DNA of 64,000 nt from Temnothorax longispinosus (Eukaryota > Arthropoda > Insecta > Hymenoptera > Formicidae): NCBI RefSeq assembly GCF_030848805.1, contig NC_092368.1, positions 2,700,441 through 2,764,440 on the forward strand. The letters are read 5' to 3'. Shown here one piece after another: positions 36,840 to 49,440 of this stretch (position 1 is its first letter; each line of letters starts with the position of its first letter). The notes below the pieces were generated by a model, which was not told where the DNA came from, did no database searches, and saw nothing but the letters and a program-made list of their open reading frames with translations. Both the position numbers and the translations under genes were made by a program.

Positions 36840-38620
36840 AGCCGGTAAGAGACCCGATATCATTAATAATAATTATACAATTACATGTAGGTATACGGTG
36901 TATCCAGGCCTCGGTATAGTTTAGTGCCGTGTTATTATCCCGTTCTCGTCTCGAAGGCGGCGCGAGGAGGCACGGCGGAGCAAGGGAGAGGCACCGGCTC
37001 TCTGCCCTGGTATAGATATATGTTATTACTTATAATATTTCATCTTCGGAATTGGCGGTTGCGCTTTGTTTATGCCATGGGAACGTCATAGGCGGTTATA
37101 ACTAAGGGTGGAAAACGAGCCGAGCGCGCTCACCTCGACCGTACCAGTGCCTCACCGCGAAAGGACGAAAGGCGTTGAATCGGGTGCGCGGGTTGCAATG
37201 TTGCAAAGCGGGCTGCACCGACCGAGCGACTGACCGACCGAACCAAGCCGTTCTTTTATGCGCGCTGCCCCTTTTGCACCGAGACCGACATTCAAAGAAA
37301 CGTATTTCTGCGAAGTTATACGAGCGAGGGCTAACGACAGCGGCTTTTTCACCGTTCGCCGTCCGCACGTAGAATTTAATTAAACTTACATACTCTCGTG
37401 CGCGCGCGCGGTCAGCCCTGTGCTTTACGTGCGAATTTTTCGTCCAAGAATCGCGCGCGCGCGCGCAACGCGACCGTTTTACAGTTATGCAATCATAATG
37501 CACGTAACTAAGCTTTGACTGTCGCTGAATAATGCAGCCAGTTCCACGTACTGCGCTCGCGGCGCAGAAATATTATGTACACAGTACGGCGTCGTGTGTG
37601 CAAATAGTAACGCTACGCGCCGTCTTACAATTCGATCGTATCGCCCCACCTTTCCCGGCGAGGATGAAACAGCCGTAACTCCCTTCAATTGTCATTCAGT
37701 AATTACTCGGAAAATGTGGAATGAAATGAAGGGCCCCGGGCAGTAACGCGATGAGTCGCACACGAGGGAAAAACCGTGTGAGGCTCGGAACAATGTGTTT
37801 ATGCTTAGCATAAAGACCATAATTGCAGACGTTCTACGTTGTAACAAAGGTAAAAGAATAATTAGATTGGTTCCACAGTTTTAATATTTTCATGCCGGGA
37901 ACGAGGGATCCCTTTTTTGTTTCCCACCTTCCCGCGAACGATAATTGTTTCGATTTATATGATTTTCATCGTATACGATTTTACCGAAGAAGTTTGCAGA
38001 AATACGAATACCGCGAGGCATTTGAATATGCGAATAGTCATCCGCTGAATGTCTGCACCGCACGAGCACGCGTACGGTATACTTATACAGTGTGTGCCAC
38101 TTGTACGCGCGTCGCGATACGCTTAGTTTTGCGAACTGACTTTTAAAGAAGTTACTTGTACGCGGCGCGACGCGGGAATGAGATCGGTTCGACGCACGGT
38201 GGCAAATTATGGGAATCATCGTGTATTTCCCGCACTTCTGCCCGTCGTAGCGGGGCCCAGGTGTATCATTACTCGCGCGCCGCGATTACCGCGGACTGTC
38301 CGGTATCTTTTTGCCGCAATCGGACGCGACGAGTGCGAGAGAGGTGCGCGACGTCAGATACGCGGAAAAATTCGCGGACGTGTGTGCAAGCACGGCCGCA
38401 AATGAGACGGCCCCGGTGGTTCGACGAACCGGACAGACGTATATTCGACGGTTTCCACCGGGAAAATTTATAACCCGACTGATTGAATATAGGCGGATGC
38501 GTTCCGAGAAGTACTATGCCTGATTAGAAAGCCCGGCATGCACGCGGCAATGCATCTGCAGCCCCGCCCATTCCCGCTCGTACGTTCGCACCCTTTTCTA
38601 TATGTATATATGAATATATA
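36840..38620. other. Mixed non-coding block
   Basis: No gene. AT-balanced sequence at 36840-37090 contains ATTAATAATAATTATACAAT and TTTATGCC strings typical of homeodomain-rich regulatory DNA, but conservation cannot be judged here. A CG run lies at about 37451-37466 and the palindromic TTTATGCTTAGCATAAA at about 37798-37814. Confidence 0.45.
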
Positions 38621-38625
38621 TGCGT

Positions 38626-39078
38626 TATACAAGGTGGCCCCGGGCGACGCGGCACTCGCGGTATACCGTCGCATATAAAGGTATTTTACGAGATGTAATA
38701 AGCCAGCCTCATAAAATTCTTTTGCTCCGAAATTTCGCGTTTTATTTCAGCTTGCACGTGTCCCCGCGCTATCTCGGTGATTACATTCTATATCGACCGT
38801 TTTTTTTAGCAATTTTTAGAAACAAGAAGTCAATTGTGTTTTCTTCCTTAATGATTGAACATCGAAACAAACCTTTTCGGATTTTTATCGCGACAGTTAC
38901 TAAATTTATATCGCCATCTGCGATCGCTAATCAGATTTCTAATATTAATCTCGGCATTACGAAAACAGACACGCAGAAATAGATCACGTTCGATTCAATT
39001 GAAAAAATATCAATGTCAGACTCATCGGAAAATCTGACAATCGACGAATGACACGCAGTGTCTAGGACACCCCGTATA
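38626..39078. mobile_element. Possible short TIR element (TATAC..GGTG ends)
   Basis: The left end TATACAAGGTGGCCCC and the reverse complement of the right end TATACGGGGTGTCCTA share TATAC and GGTG and then decay. The roughly 450-bp interior is AT-rich in its second half with no domain. The pairing is limited to about 14 terminal bases, so the two ends could belong to different insertions. Confidence 0.35.
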
Positions 39079-39079
39079 T

Positions 39080-42000
39080 ACGCGTGCACTCGCGCTCTGG
39101 CGAGGGGTGGAAAATGATGGACCTTTCGCGCCGTTCGGAGACTCTTTGAAGTCAATTTCACGGTGGATGTGGAGAAAGAGAAGTCATGGTGTTCGCGCGC
39201 GCAAAAGTCGCGCTCTTCCGCGGAGAGTGAGAAAATGACACGCAAAGCCGGTCATATATGCGTGAAAATAAAACATCCTGTTTTCCTCTCTCGCATATTA
39301 CGACTCGCGAAAACTTCGGAGATGACTCTCATTTTAAGGAGAGGAAAGAATCTCCTATTACTTTGATTACTCTCTACGACTTTCGATTGTCGCGTCTATA
39401 AGCTACGTTTTAATTGTCATTAATCTTTTTAATTCAAAGAATAATACTGCTAGATTGAAACATTAACTGATGAATAAGATATTTGGCAGCCATAGGAAAA
39501 TTAATGTGCTAATATTAATAGGCCAATTTATTGAATATTATTTCTCTGAAATTAAGCATTTAGAACCGCAATTCATCTGTCGCTATAGATGTTCGTCGAG
39601 TCAATCGCATGACAGAGCCATCATTCGGAGACATTCGCGCATAGTTTCAACAAACCGGACTGTTGCTTTTGTCGACGTTTAACCTGCCAATTTCTATCGG
39701 CAGGGCAAAGGCTAGGAAACGCAGCTAGGTCGATCGAGCTGCATCTAATCGCGCACGTGCGCGCGACAACGACGGCTACCGGCGGCGGCATTTAATCGAC
39801 AACCAGCGCCGGGGGTTTGCGCGAGTCGCACGATGTAAACTAATTACCCGGCACTTTGCGCACCCTCACCCCCTCTCTGCGTTCTCCGGACATTCTAACT
39901 ACCCTCGAAATCTTTGGCCGGCGGCTAATTGACGTTGTCGGGTTACTTTTACGAGTGACTGACCGACGCGTTTCCACAAAAGGCGCGATTGCGCGACGCA
40001 ATTATACATACGTTTAGGTCCGATCGCATACAGCGAGAAACGCAGGATATACCTAACGCTTCTAGCACAAAAGATCTTTTCCTTTGAATTGTGTGTCCTG
40101 TCAATTGAAAGTTTACCAAGGAATTCGTGGATAAAGCTGTGCGGAACGCACTGCATCTTATAGAAATTAAGACACCTGTCATTAAAATGTCTTCTAAAAA
40201 AAACGATACTTTATTTTATGTGCATCGATTTGGTTCTTAAGTCGAAACATGCAGCTTTCGAAATCTTTCCGTGCATTCTTATTCTACCAAGTATATGCGA
40301 GAATGATCTCATTTAATTAATAGCGTAAAAAGATCAAAATAATTGTTTTGTATAATAAGACCATTTACAAAAACGCTGATGTCTTGGGTCAAGTTTGCCC
40401 CGCGGGTGTTCGCAGAAGTGGAGATTTTCGACGTATTCTTTTACAATTATACGAATGTTGACACGCATGTTCCGCATGTCCGTCGTTCGAAAAGCGCTCG
40501 TAAATAAAGCCGATCGATACAATATTTCACAGCGTGATTATGTAACAATCGCAGTCGTATTCGCGACTATTACGCGCGGCACGATACCCGCGGGTTATCT
40601 GAAATCGCTTTACAAGTATACAGCGTCGTTCGGCTTATCGGCGCGCAGCCTCGATAAAATTTGCAGCTCTAAAATCTGAAGCACGCGTTCTCTCTAGTCA
40701 ACGATTCCGCGTGCGGGGCGCGCGCGCGCGACACCGCAATTCAGAAATCATAAAGATAGCGCCGGACGTCTTCGATCGACGTTTCATGCTTTTTCGAGCG
40801 TAAAACACAATGCGGATTGGAATAAAGAGCGGCGACGTGAAAACGGTTTATGGAGGCAAGATTTTTTTGCAAAAATGTAATCTCTGGCTGCATGTCTAGG
40901 TGTACGTCTTCTGTGTGCTATTAACTGAATCGTACAAAAATAGTTTTACTAAACTAACTTAATGTGTTTAACAAGTTTGGGAAACAAATGGCTGTATTAT
41001 GTAAAATTTCCGTCATTTCCCACCCAGAACATTTATATCCACTGTCATAGCTTTCATTCTGCTGTTAATAATTTTTGGAGGACAGACTCTATACATATAT
41101 ATATATATCTCCTTCCTTTGCCATCCTTTTTCTTTGCCTTTTTGTTTTTACCCGGTTGGGCGCGCACACACACGTAGACACACGTATATGTACGTACGCT
41201 CGTGCACGATGTACGACGAGGTCTGCGAATTAGGTCAGTTTATCCCGCTAATGGGAAATATAAAGTCGTATGCACAAATACGCGCGTAAATTAAATTTAA
41301 CAGCCGTCCCGGCGATACGTGTGATTTACCGTTGTGTTTGTGCTTCGCATACAGCCACGAAGTATGTAATAAAATAAACGGCCTCGCGGCGGAGTGGCCG
41401 GGGCGTACTTTACAGTTTATCCGGTGAAACCGCGCGGTTACAATAATTTACACGTTTGGCCTCTTTACATTGTGTACGTACTTATGGAAAGAAAGGAGGC
41501 GGAACGTCGACAACGACGTAGCAGCAATATCAACGAGGCTGCCGAAAATCACTCTCGAGTCCGCTCGACGAGACGCGATAATTAAAGGTGTCGGTGAAAA
41601 TGAGGATTCTATATATTCATGAATGTATGCGTATCTCTCTCTTTCTCTCGAATTTCTCAGAACAATCTAAATTTAAATAGGATATAAATTATTAACGGCA
41701 AATTATTATTTTCCGCTACTATTTACACACTTTTATCTCTAATGCTTCTAATAGAAGAGATGATAAATATCGCATGCTAAAACTCCCCTTGCTCCCTGGC
41801 GCCTTTCGTCGTTTCTTTTTTACTGACGATCGACTGACCAACCGGAAAGAAGCACTACCCCGACGCAGCGCCCTCGTCTCCGAGTGCTCCCATCGCGATT
41901 GTTATTGCTCTGCGGGCAGCTGTTGTAATTTCAGGTAATTCGAGCGATCCGGCGGCGGCGGCGGCGGCGGATCGGCCGCGTCGAAGCCGCTCCAGCAGCG

Positions 42001-42300
42001 AGTTATTTGTTGCTCGGCGAGGTGCGCGCGTAGAACCGATCGAGCGAGCCGCGCCGAGAGGGCGAGCGATAATATTCGCACGGCGAGTGTTATGAGAGAA
42101 CGCTCATCCGCGTCTGTTATTCTACGAGGAAGTACGCGGACTTGTTCCCGCCGACATCGGCCCACGTCGATTATCACTATGTGATACGTGCGAACGCGCG
42201 TATCGATTCTCGCCCTCTACGCGCTTCGCGAAAATATTCAAATTTCTCTGCGGAGGGCAGAGTTCTTCGCCGGGGACTCCGCTGAGAGCGAAGATCCCGA
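39080..42300. other. Mixed non-coding block
   Basis: No gene. A short TA run lies at about 41095-41109 and an alternating CA/TA/CG tract at about 41163-41215. A CGG/GGC repeat is near 41952-41969 inside a CpG-rich patch (41.85-42.33 kb). An open frame at 40395-40679 is less repetitive than most but matches nothing I recognise. Confidence 0.5.
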
Positions 42301-42855
42301 CGAGGTGAGAGTACACACGTGATCCGCATATTTTATCGCGCCCGAAAACGCGATGTTATTTAAACAAGAGGAAAAATGGAAACGCTTATTATTTTCTAAA
42401 ACAACGTACTTTTTAGCAATTAAATCCCTAAATTATGATATATTAATATCATAAATAATTAGAAAGAATTAGATGTAGAAAAAAAATTAAGAACATAATT
42501 TTTGCAGTTAGAAGCAATTTCTTAAATTTTGAACAATTATTCAAGTTTAGGGTCATACAGGTTAAAACGCCGATCTGATTTAGAAAGTTTTAAAGCGCCT
42601 GAGCTGTTGAAATTTTGAACAATTTTCGTTAATTGCCCAAAGCTGTCTCCAGCTCGAATCTATTTCCATTTCTCCGCCTCTCTTTCTGCTGCTGCCGCAT
42701 CGTCGTCACGCATCGACGATAATCCGCGATAGAAAATGATCGATAATCCTACGCATGAATATGTCTATACATATATATACATATATACGTCTATATACAT
42801 ACATATATAACTTATGTATATAATTTATATACATAAATAAATTTTATATATATAT

Positions 42856-42907
<52 letters not shown>

Positions 42908-43060
42908 CGCACGTAATCATTTTCGGCAAGCGTTATCCATTTCAGAAACAGCGACCGGCGAGAATCATTCTATATAATTATATCGCAACGGTGATCATTA
43001 TATTATTATAACGTCGCAGTGGATACAGCGTTATGTTAATAATAACGATCATTATTATTA
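42300..43060. other. AT-rich block
   Basis: AT-rich with no gene, dominated by a TA-rich microsatellite region and ending in ATAATAATAACGATCATTAT-type sequence. Confidence 0.6.
42757..42905. repeat. TA/TATACA microsatellite with 25-base palindrome
   Basis: Interrupted TATATACA repeats lead into a pure TA run at about 42859-42905. Inside, TTATGTATATAA and TTATATACATAA form a perfect 12-bp-arm inverted repeat with a single central T (42812-42836). Confidence 0.92.
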
Positions 43061-46000
43061 CAGGGCCATTTCGAAATACGGCACACGATCGTCCTCGCTC
43101 GTTCGTGAATGCGCTGCAATGTCTGTTATGTCATTGTCGAGGGACCGGGCGGATAACGCTGTTCATCTTGCTCGCGTATAAACCGAAGTAAGTGCGCACG
43201 GGCGCGGGCGCAGGCGGCAGCGGGTGGCGGCGCGTTTCGCCCCGTCGTAAATCGCGAATGATTCCGCTAAATTTCCATCTCGTCGAACGCGAGGTAGGGG
43301 ACTGCCGGGCGAACCGGCATAGGGGTTGGCTCGTCGATGGTGCCGGTGGATGGATAATGGGCAGGGTGAATGATAATGCCGCGTGCACACCGTGCCTTCC
43401 CGCAGCGCATTCCTCTATTTCGGCGTTCGGTTGCGAACGATGCGAGGGCTCGGTCAATCGACTCTACGGGTGATTGAACCATTCGAAATTAGAACAGCTT
43501 GAATCTCTTTGGAAAAGAAAATGGAGTAGTGCTCGGAAACTCGGCTCGAGATTTAGAAGGTTAAAAAAATGCGACAGGAAGATATCTACAAGCTATACGT
43601 AAAAATGTGTGATTAAAAGGTATTGCAGATACCGCTTCTGGTACTTATGATTTCCGTTAAAAACAATAGTTTTAGAATGCTTATGTAACGCTTCAAGGAT
43701 CCATAAATGGCACGGATAATAGACGGAATCGCGGAATTAAAGAGATTATCAAGAGCGCTAAGTAAAAATTATGGCCGGCAGTCGTGTATAATTAAATAAT
43801 AATAGCAGCGTTTATATAAAACCAAGCGCATATACGCTTCTCCGCTGCGTATATACTTATCTCTCTACTCTAAAGAAATCACGCGAAGCGTATCGAACCA
43901 CCCCGCGCATTTTGATTCTAGGAAGGAAGACGATTTCGCGCAGAAAACACGCCCGATCATAATGTGCCGTTTGCGCGCCTCCTTGCCCTTATGCCGCGTC
44001 GGTATAATTTTGATAATTCTGGGTTTCGGATAAGGGCCCGCCTGGAATCCGGCTACCAGTCTTTACTCCGACCGATTTTATTATTCGTACCTTCGGGTCG
44101 TACCCGGGCGCATCGATGCATTATCGGCAGCGCGGTAGCCGCATCTTCGGCGATCTGATCGCTCTCTAATTCCCCAACGTCGATCCCTCGATAAGCTCTT
44201 CAGACGTTTCGAATCAGACATTTCATATTTATATTTAGTAGAAGTAATGGAGCGCTATAATTATTCGAATATTTAAAATAATAGAATCAGAGTGTATAGA
44301 ACCGGATTGTAAGATTGCAATCGGTCGATCGTAAAACTACAGTCCGTAATATTTAAAGATTATGCGGAATTATAGAAAACTAGAAGCTTATCTGAGAAAT
44401 TATTTCGATTACTATTTTTTACGGAAGTCTAACAGATTCGGGTTACTCAAATAAAGACCAAGTAAAATAATTATTCATTTATTCTATTATCCATCACATT
44501 ATGATCAACTTGGAAGCTCCGAGTAAGTGATTTCTCTTCTTCTTCGTCATCTTCGCGGAAGACGCGCGACATAAACGGGATATAGGGAAGTTAGCAGTCG
44601 CTCGTATTATAGAAGAAGTCTATCGAGCACGTAGGAAAATAAACTTTTTGTAGCCATCGGCAGGCGGCGGCGGCGGCGGAACGTATAAAAGTAAGGGATC
44701 TTTCAGTAGCCAGTCAGCCACTGCCGCCTTTAAGCTTTCTTTCTTCAATAACTTTCGCCGCGCGAGCATCTTCGCGCACGATATGACGGCGCGGCAAGAG
44801 CGTTATCCAGAATGGAGATTTCGTTCGTTTACGGCGAGGGTGACCGATAAATCCCCGAGACATCTCCATCGCGGTCTCCCGTGTACGGACACGACACGTG
44901 GAAGACCAGACGCGGGTGTGGATGCGCAAGGGAGAATAAACGAGGGGAGGGCACGGTAAAAGGGATGGGAGATAGGGAAGTAGGGAGAGCGACGAGGAGC
45001 GACGCGGTGGATGGAGATCGAGCTGGGTGCACTTAGCCCGCCTTATGCACCGTACCGGTTCTAGCAATGGTCGAGTCGGTCACGAATACCTAATCAATAA
45101 TTATTACCGCGAAACTCTCTATTTTTGCGAAGAGAAAGAGAGTCGCCCCCCCCTTTTCGCCCGCGCCCGTCCCCTATCACGAAGAGGCCCAGGGACCCCT
45201 CTCCTTTAATCTCGCGCTCTCTCTCTTTCTCTCTCTTCCCTCTGCTATCGTCTCGGACTTCTTACCTCCCCAACGCCGTGCACCGTGCCGCCATATTTGC
45301 ATATTTATAAGGGAATGTAATCGCAGAGCTCGGTTTTCGCCGCTCGTCGCTCGCTGCCATGGAAAGAATTCCCGCAAGATGGCGGAAAGATTCGTGGTAG
45401 ACATGCGATCCGATTTCCTACTCCACCTCCCCCCTCCCTCCCTTTTCCTCCCTCCCGCCGAGTCTGCACAACCCTCTCCTCTGCGTAACGTATCATCAAC
45501 CGCGGCCGATCTAGAAGAAACAATCGTCGGTTTGTTGCGAGATCCCGAATTGTGGAGATCCACGGAGGCGGATGAATAAGAATTAGGGATTTTAATGCGT
45601 ATACCGGACGACTCATTAAACCGAAACTGGAGAATGGCGATCCCGGCGGGGCGGCGAGAGAGACGAGGAGGAGGAGAGAGGAGGATCGCACGGCGCATTA
45701 ATTTGTTAACGGACCGCCGATAAAGCATAACGCGACGCTACGTTATTCTCTCGTCATCTAGCAACGGTTTATAGACAAATTGATTAATATGCGACTATTA
45801 CAACGCTAGAAACGCGCGCCCGGTTATTGACGAGATCATTAAGTGCTTGCTCAAGTCCAACAAACTGAATAACGCTTCAAAGTCTATTTTCATAGCATTG
45901 CCAAATTTGGAATTATACTTCAAACAAAGGACAACGAAAAATATAATATTGAAATTAGTGACGAAAAAATAAAATGTTAATTATATTTTCAATTCTTCTT

Positions 46001-46400
46001 AACTTTGATCAAATAAAATCAGCATGTTAATTTTATTCATATTTATAAAATAACAAGACCTTACTCGAAAAAAAAATGCAGCAGTGTGATATAGCGTAAA
46101 AGCCTGAAATGTTTATCTTAATTAATAAATAACGCGCAACATCTTTCGTTAAAAATATCAACGGGGCTGTGTTTAATCCCACGACAGATGTAACCTTGCT
46201 GCACCGCTGCGTTGTATCAGTATTTGATCGGAATAAGTCCAGCTAACAATGCGCGTATAAATTTATTGAGTCTCAAGCGGATAGACAAAATGCAATGCAT
46301 TATTCGATGATCTATGGCCTGTGTCACGCCACAATATCGTGACATTTTACCTTATATTGCCATTTGTCTCTGTGAATTACGTTTTCAATGAAAAAAAAAA
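43060..46400. other. Mosaic non-coding block
   Basis: CpG-rich patches at 43.1-43.46 and 44.7-45.72 kb lie between AT-rich stretches. No gene is supported. Pyrimidine-rich C/T runs at 45.13-45.25 and 45.42-45.48 kb cause the proline/serine-rich frames seen there. A TATA-type promoter candidate is at 44684. Confidence 0.5.
44684..44716 (+). promoter_or_regulatory. Candidate TATA/Initiator core promoter
   Basis: TATAAAAG begins at 44684, just after a CGG/GGC run. Initiator-like strings follow: TTCAGT with its A at 44705, CCAGTC with its A at 44712 (28 bases from the TATA start) and GTCAGCC with its A at 44716 (32 bases). The last two fall in the spacing normal for insect TATA promoters. No downstream promoter element is evident. 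The first downstream ATG (44783) opens only 58 codons, to a TAA at 44957-44959, with no known domain. The promoter call rests on spacing and motif match alone. Confidence 0.35.
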
Positions 46401-46665
46401 GCACAAAGTACAAAGTGGGACTCATGAATGAGACCGTCGCACGTCAGGTTCGGGATTCGTCGAGTCTCCTTTTAACACGTTAATTCTACACATCTACCTC
46501 AGAAAATATATTTATACGACCCATTAAAAGAGCTCTGCGATATCGTGATACTTGTGCGCGCGCACGTACATAAAACGCAGGATTATACCTTTCTTTACGC
46601 TACAATTTACGATACTTTTATAATTAAAATTAATGGTGATGGCTGGGCTAAGAGCTAATGCCATT

Positions 46666-46679
46666 GGGGGGGGGGGGGG
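46666..46679. repeat. Poly-G run
   Basis: Fourteen consecutive G followed by AGAGCGAGAGAGG. Long mononucleotide runs are sequencing-error-prone, so the exact length is uncertain. Confidence 0.85.
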
Positions 46680-47444
46680 AGAGCGAGAGAGGCCGGGAGC
46701 TTCAATTTATCAGACAAGATTACAATTTCGATCGCACAGCGAGAGGAATGCGTAACGAGGACGAGCGCGAACGCGCCCTGTGCCTTCGATATTAATTTAT
46801 TAATACCCGCGTGACCGAGGATCACGCTAATACGTTATATTATTCGATAATTCGGCGTTAGGGCGCAGATTGAAGTTTGGTTAATACGAATGCCCTCCGC
46901 CGCTATATATCGGAGGACATGATTAAAACGTCGGTCGCGCACGGAGATTAGAACGAGTGCCTGTGTGCTTTGATCGTGGACCTATCTTCGTTATCGAATT
47001 ACCAACACTAATTACTAATATCGACGCTCGTTATTATCGATTAATTTATCTAAATCGTACCTTCCGCTCGATCATTAAGCAAAATGGCGTTTGCTAGCGA
47101 AATGCTCATTTTAAGTCATCAATTATGATATATTTTAAGTCATTAACAAATGTAAATTTATATTAAATTTCTCGAAATGAAGAATATAGAGAAGTCAGCG
47201 TTATGAAATTCGAACATGAAAGGATTGTACGTTTTCTTCAAGCAAAATTGTATTTTTGTCTGAAAAATACATAAAATTTTTGTCCCACAATACTTCTTAG
47301 CCAGTCATCAGTGTATCGGTCTTAAGCAGTATTACGATAGCAGAAATTATTCCACACAACTGGGAAGGTACGAGCACCGGCCAAGAGCAATCTAGCTTGC
47401 ATCAAGAGACGTGGGCGATTAGCGGCCCCTTCGGTATCGGAGAC

Positions 47445-47487
47445 TCGATGAGGAGGGACTCGACGGGCGACGAGTCTCCTCGTCTCG
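47445..47487. repeat. Imperfect hairpin (GAGGAGGGACTCG / CGAGTCTCCTCG)
   Basis: The left arm around 47445-47462 pairs with the right arm around 47470-47487, with a bulge of about two bases and an ACGGGCGA loop. Related strings (TCGGTATCGGAGACTCG before, CGGTACCGAATCCTCC after) suggest a wider imperfect inverted arrangement. Confidence 0.6.
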
Positions 47488-47612
47488 AGGCTTAACGAGA
47501 ATCACCCCGTTGACGGTACCGAATCCTCCGACGAGGATCCTTATTTATGCCGGAGTTGTTAGCACATTCTTTTTCACTCGATATATCGACTCGATAAACT
47601 TCCCCGTCAATT

Positions 47613-47636
47613 AGTTAGTCAGTCAGTCAGTCGGTC
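47613..47636. repeat. (AGTC)n tetranucleotide repeat
   Basis: Five to six AGTC units, the last as GGTC, followed by more GGTTAGTCGCTCAGTTGGTC-type degenerate units to about 47668. Confidence 0.85.
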
Positions 47637-48239
47637 GCCCGGGTTGGTTAGTCGCTCAGTTGGTCGGACTCGTTCCTTCGTCCGTCTACCGTGGTACTTT
47701 CTATCCCCCTATGCGTGTGTCACAATCGATCGCCGGCATCGATCGACCCTGCCTCACGCGTTCGCGTCGTGTGGCGTGTAAACCAGAGAGAGAAAGGAAA
47801 ACGAGGGGGTGCGTCCGCATCTGTGTATGTACGAGCAGATGCGATAATGGTGTTCGCGGTGCGGGTTATAGTAACATTCAGGAGAAATCAGAAGGAGATT
47901 CGAGCGAAAACGTTTATCTGAAGAGCGAAAAATGATCTCGTCAGAACAATCGTAACTGATAATACATCTTAAAAAAAAGTGCCTTATTTTATAATTCTAC
48001 TAACACATAAATCTTATTCTATTCTGAATTTTCTTCTAGTTTTGTTCTAATCTGTTATTAATTAATTCTTATATGTTATTGTCATTAATGGACTCTAATT
48101 AGCTGTAATCAAAACAGTCGATACTCTGAAAAATGAAGAGAGAACCTAAAAAATATGAATAATGTAAGAGAATAAAAAATAATATCAGTTGAAACAAAAA
48201 TTCAGAGGTACGAAAAGGTGTCCCCATCGAATCGGTATA

Positions 48240-49440
48240 TTATTTTAATATTACACTTTCGTGCCGTAGCCTCTCTCCGCCTTCTCTTCCTTCTCACCGT
48301 CTTTATTCGCGCGTGTACGTCTCTAAATCGACTAAATCGCTGGGCCGATTTGGAGGCGAACCGACTCGATAAGTGGCCGCGATAAAGTGGCAGTTCTCTC
48401 TCTCTCTCTTTTTCTTTCACTCTCTCTCTATCTCGCCGCTCTCTGAGGGAAGGCTATCCGCCAATGGGACAGCGGATCCCGCTCGCGCCGGCTGCCGCAA
48501 CAACTCGCGAATAAGCTACTGTATACGAAAGCGGCGAGTCACGATCGGCTCGTTACCGGTTCCCCTCCTTTCTCCTCCGAATCTCCCTCCGATATATCGC
48601 GGATCATGAAATCACGAGAATCATCTACCACCGAGAGCCTCCGCCTATCGTTCCCTCCCCGCAGCCCCTCGTCGCCCTCTCGGCTGCCCGCAGCCGCCGC
48701 CGCCGCGCCATTCGAGCCGATCATACTGCTTAGCGAGTGCATTCGGCATAATGCATAATTCTATGGCCCGCGGTCTGCGCTTCGACGCCGTTGTTATTGC
48801 TATCGGTTGCCGATCGTCCGCGGCGATGATGCCGGTGATTCGCGATTCGCTGGCGAGGGGGGAGAAGGGGGAGGGAAGAGGAGGAGAAGAGGAGGACTTG
48901 TCTTCTACTTCGTGAGAGCACCTAGAAGAAGTGGCCGCTCTTTCTTCTCGTATTTATCGTATACGATCACGTACGAATTACCGCGTACCGGTCGACGAGC
49001 GCGCGATCCTCCCCCAAAGGGGGAAATCGTGAGAGAGAGATCGTTCCGTACGTTCCGCGAGAAAAATTCGGCCACGATCGACCGCTCGCGGTTTTGCGCG
49101 ACTCCTTCCTCTCTCTCTCCCTCCTCTCTTCTTGCCCCCCTCGCGAGAATTTTTTTCTTTTTTTTTTTCATCGGTGTAGACGGCGAGTTAGATTCGCGGG
49201 TTAGGCTCGGGGTCGAGGAACGTCTCGCTGGAGCGCTTTCGGATGATCACGCGAGGAAAGCTCCTCCCTCGCTCTTTGCACTTTCGCCGAGATGCAGGAA
49301 TGACTTGTCTTACGGCGCAGCTGCAGCACTATTGCAAATCCAATGCATACAAACGCTTTCTTTTGACAGTTTTGACTCGACAGAATCTCTACGAAAAAAA
49401 AGTACTCCTTCAAAGTATTTCTCACATCTGTAATGATCGA
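48240..49440. other. GC-rich block with purine and pyrimidine runs
   Basis: CT run near 48396-48430, GCCGCCGCCGCC near 48696, G-rich GAGGGGGGAGAAGGGGGAGG near 48856-48876, a CT run near 49109-49128 and a T-run near 49149-49169. A 208-codon + frame spans it but has low-complexity arginine, glycine and serine stretches and no domain. Confidence 0.5.

Larger units (their letters stand above)
32460..36840. other. Mosaic non-coding block
   Basis: AT-rich at 32.45-32.75, 33.75-33.97 and 34.65-34.93 kb, otherwise mixed to GC-rich. It holds a TA repeat at 32924, a GGTCGCCC/GGGCGACC inverted repeat near 33480-33496, a GGT repeat at 34331, pyrimidine-rich sequence at 35.17-35.57 kb and a CT microsatellite at 36343. 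No open frame shows a domain. Confidence 0.5.
46400..48240. other. Mixed non-coding block
   Basis: No gene. It contains a 14-base G-run at 46666, an imperfect hairpin near 47.46 kb, an AGTC tandem run and an AT-rich stretch at 47.94-48.2 kb. Confidence 0.5.

Noticed and set aside
40395..40679. 94-codon frame of fairly balanced composition
   Set aside because: No domain, no upstream promoter signal and no matching splice context. Kept only as a region for translated search.
48807..49433. 208-codon + frame
   Set aside because: Low complexity with poly-G/R and poly-F stretches from homopolymer runs; no family resemblance.
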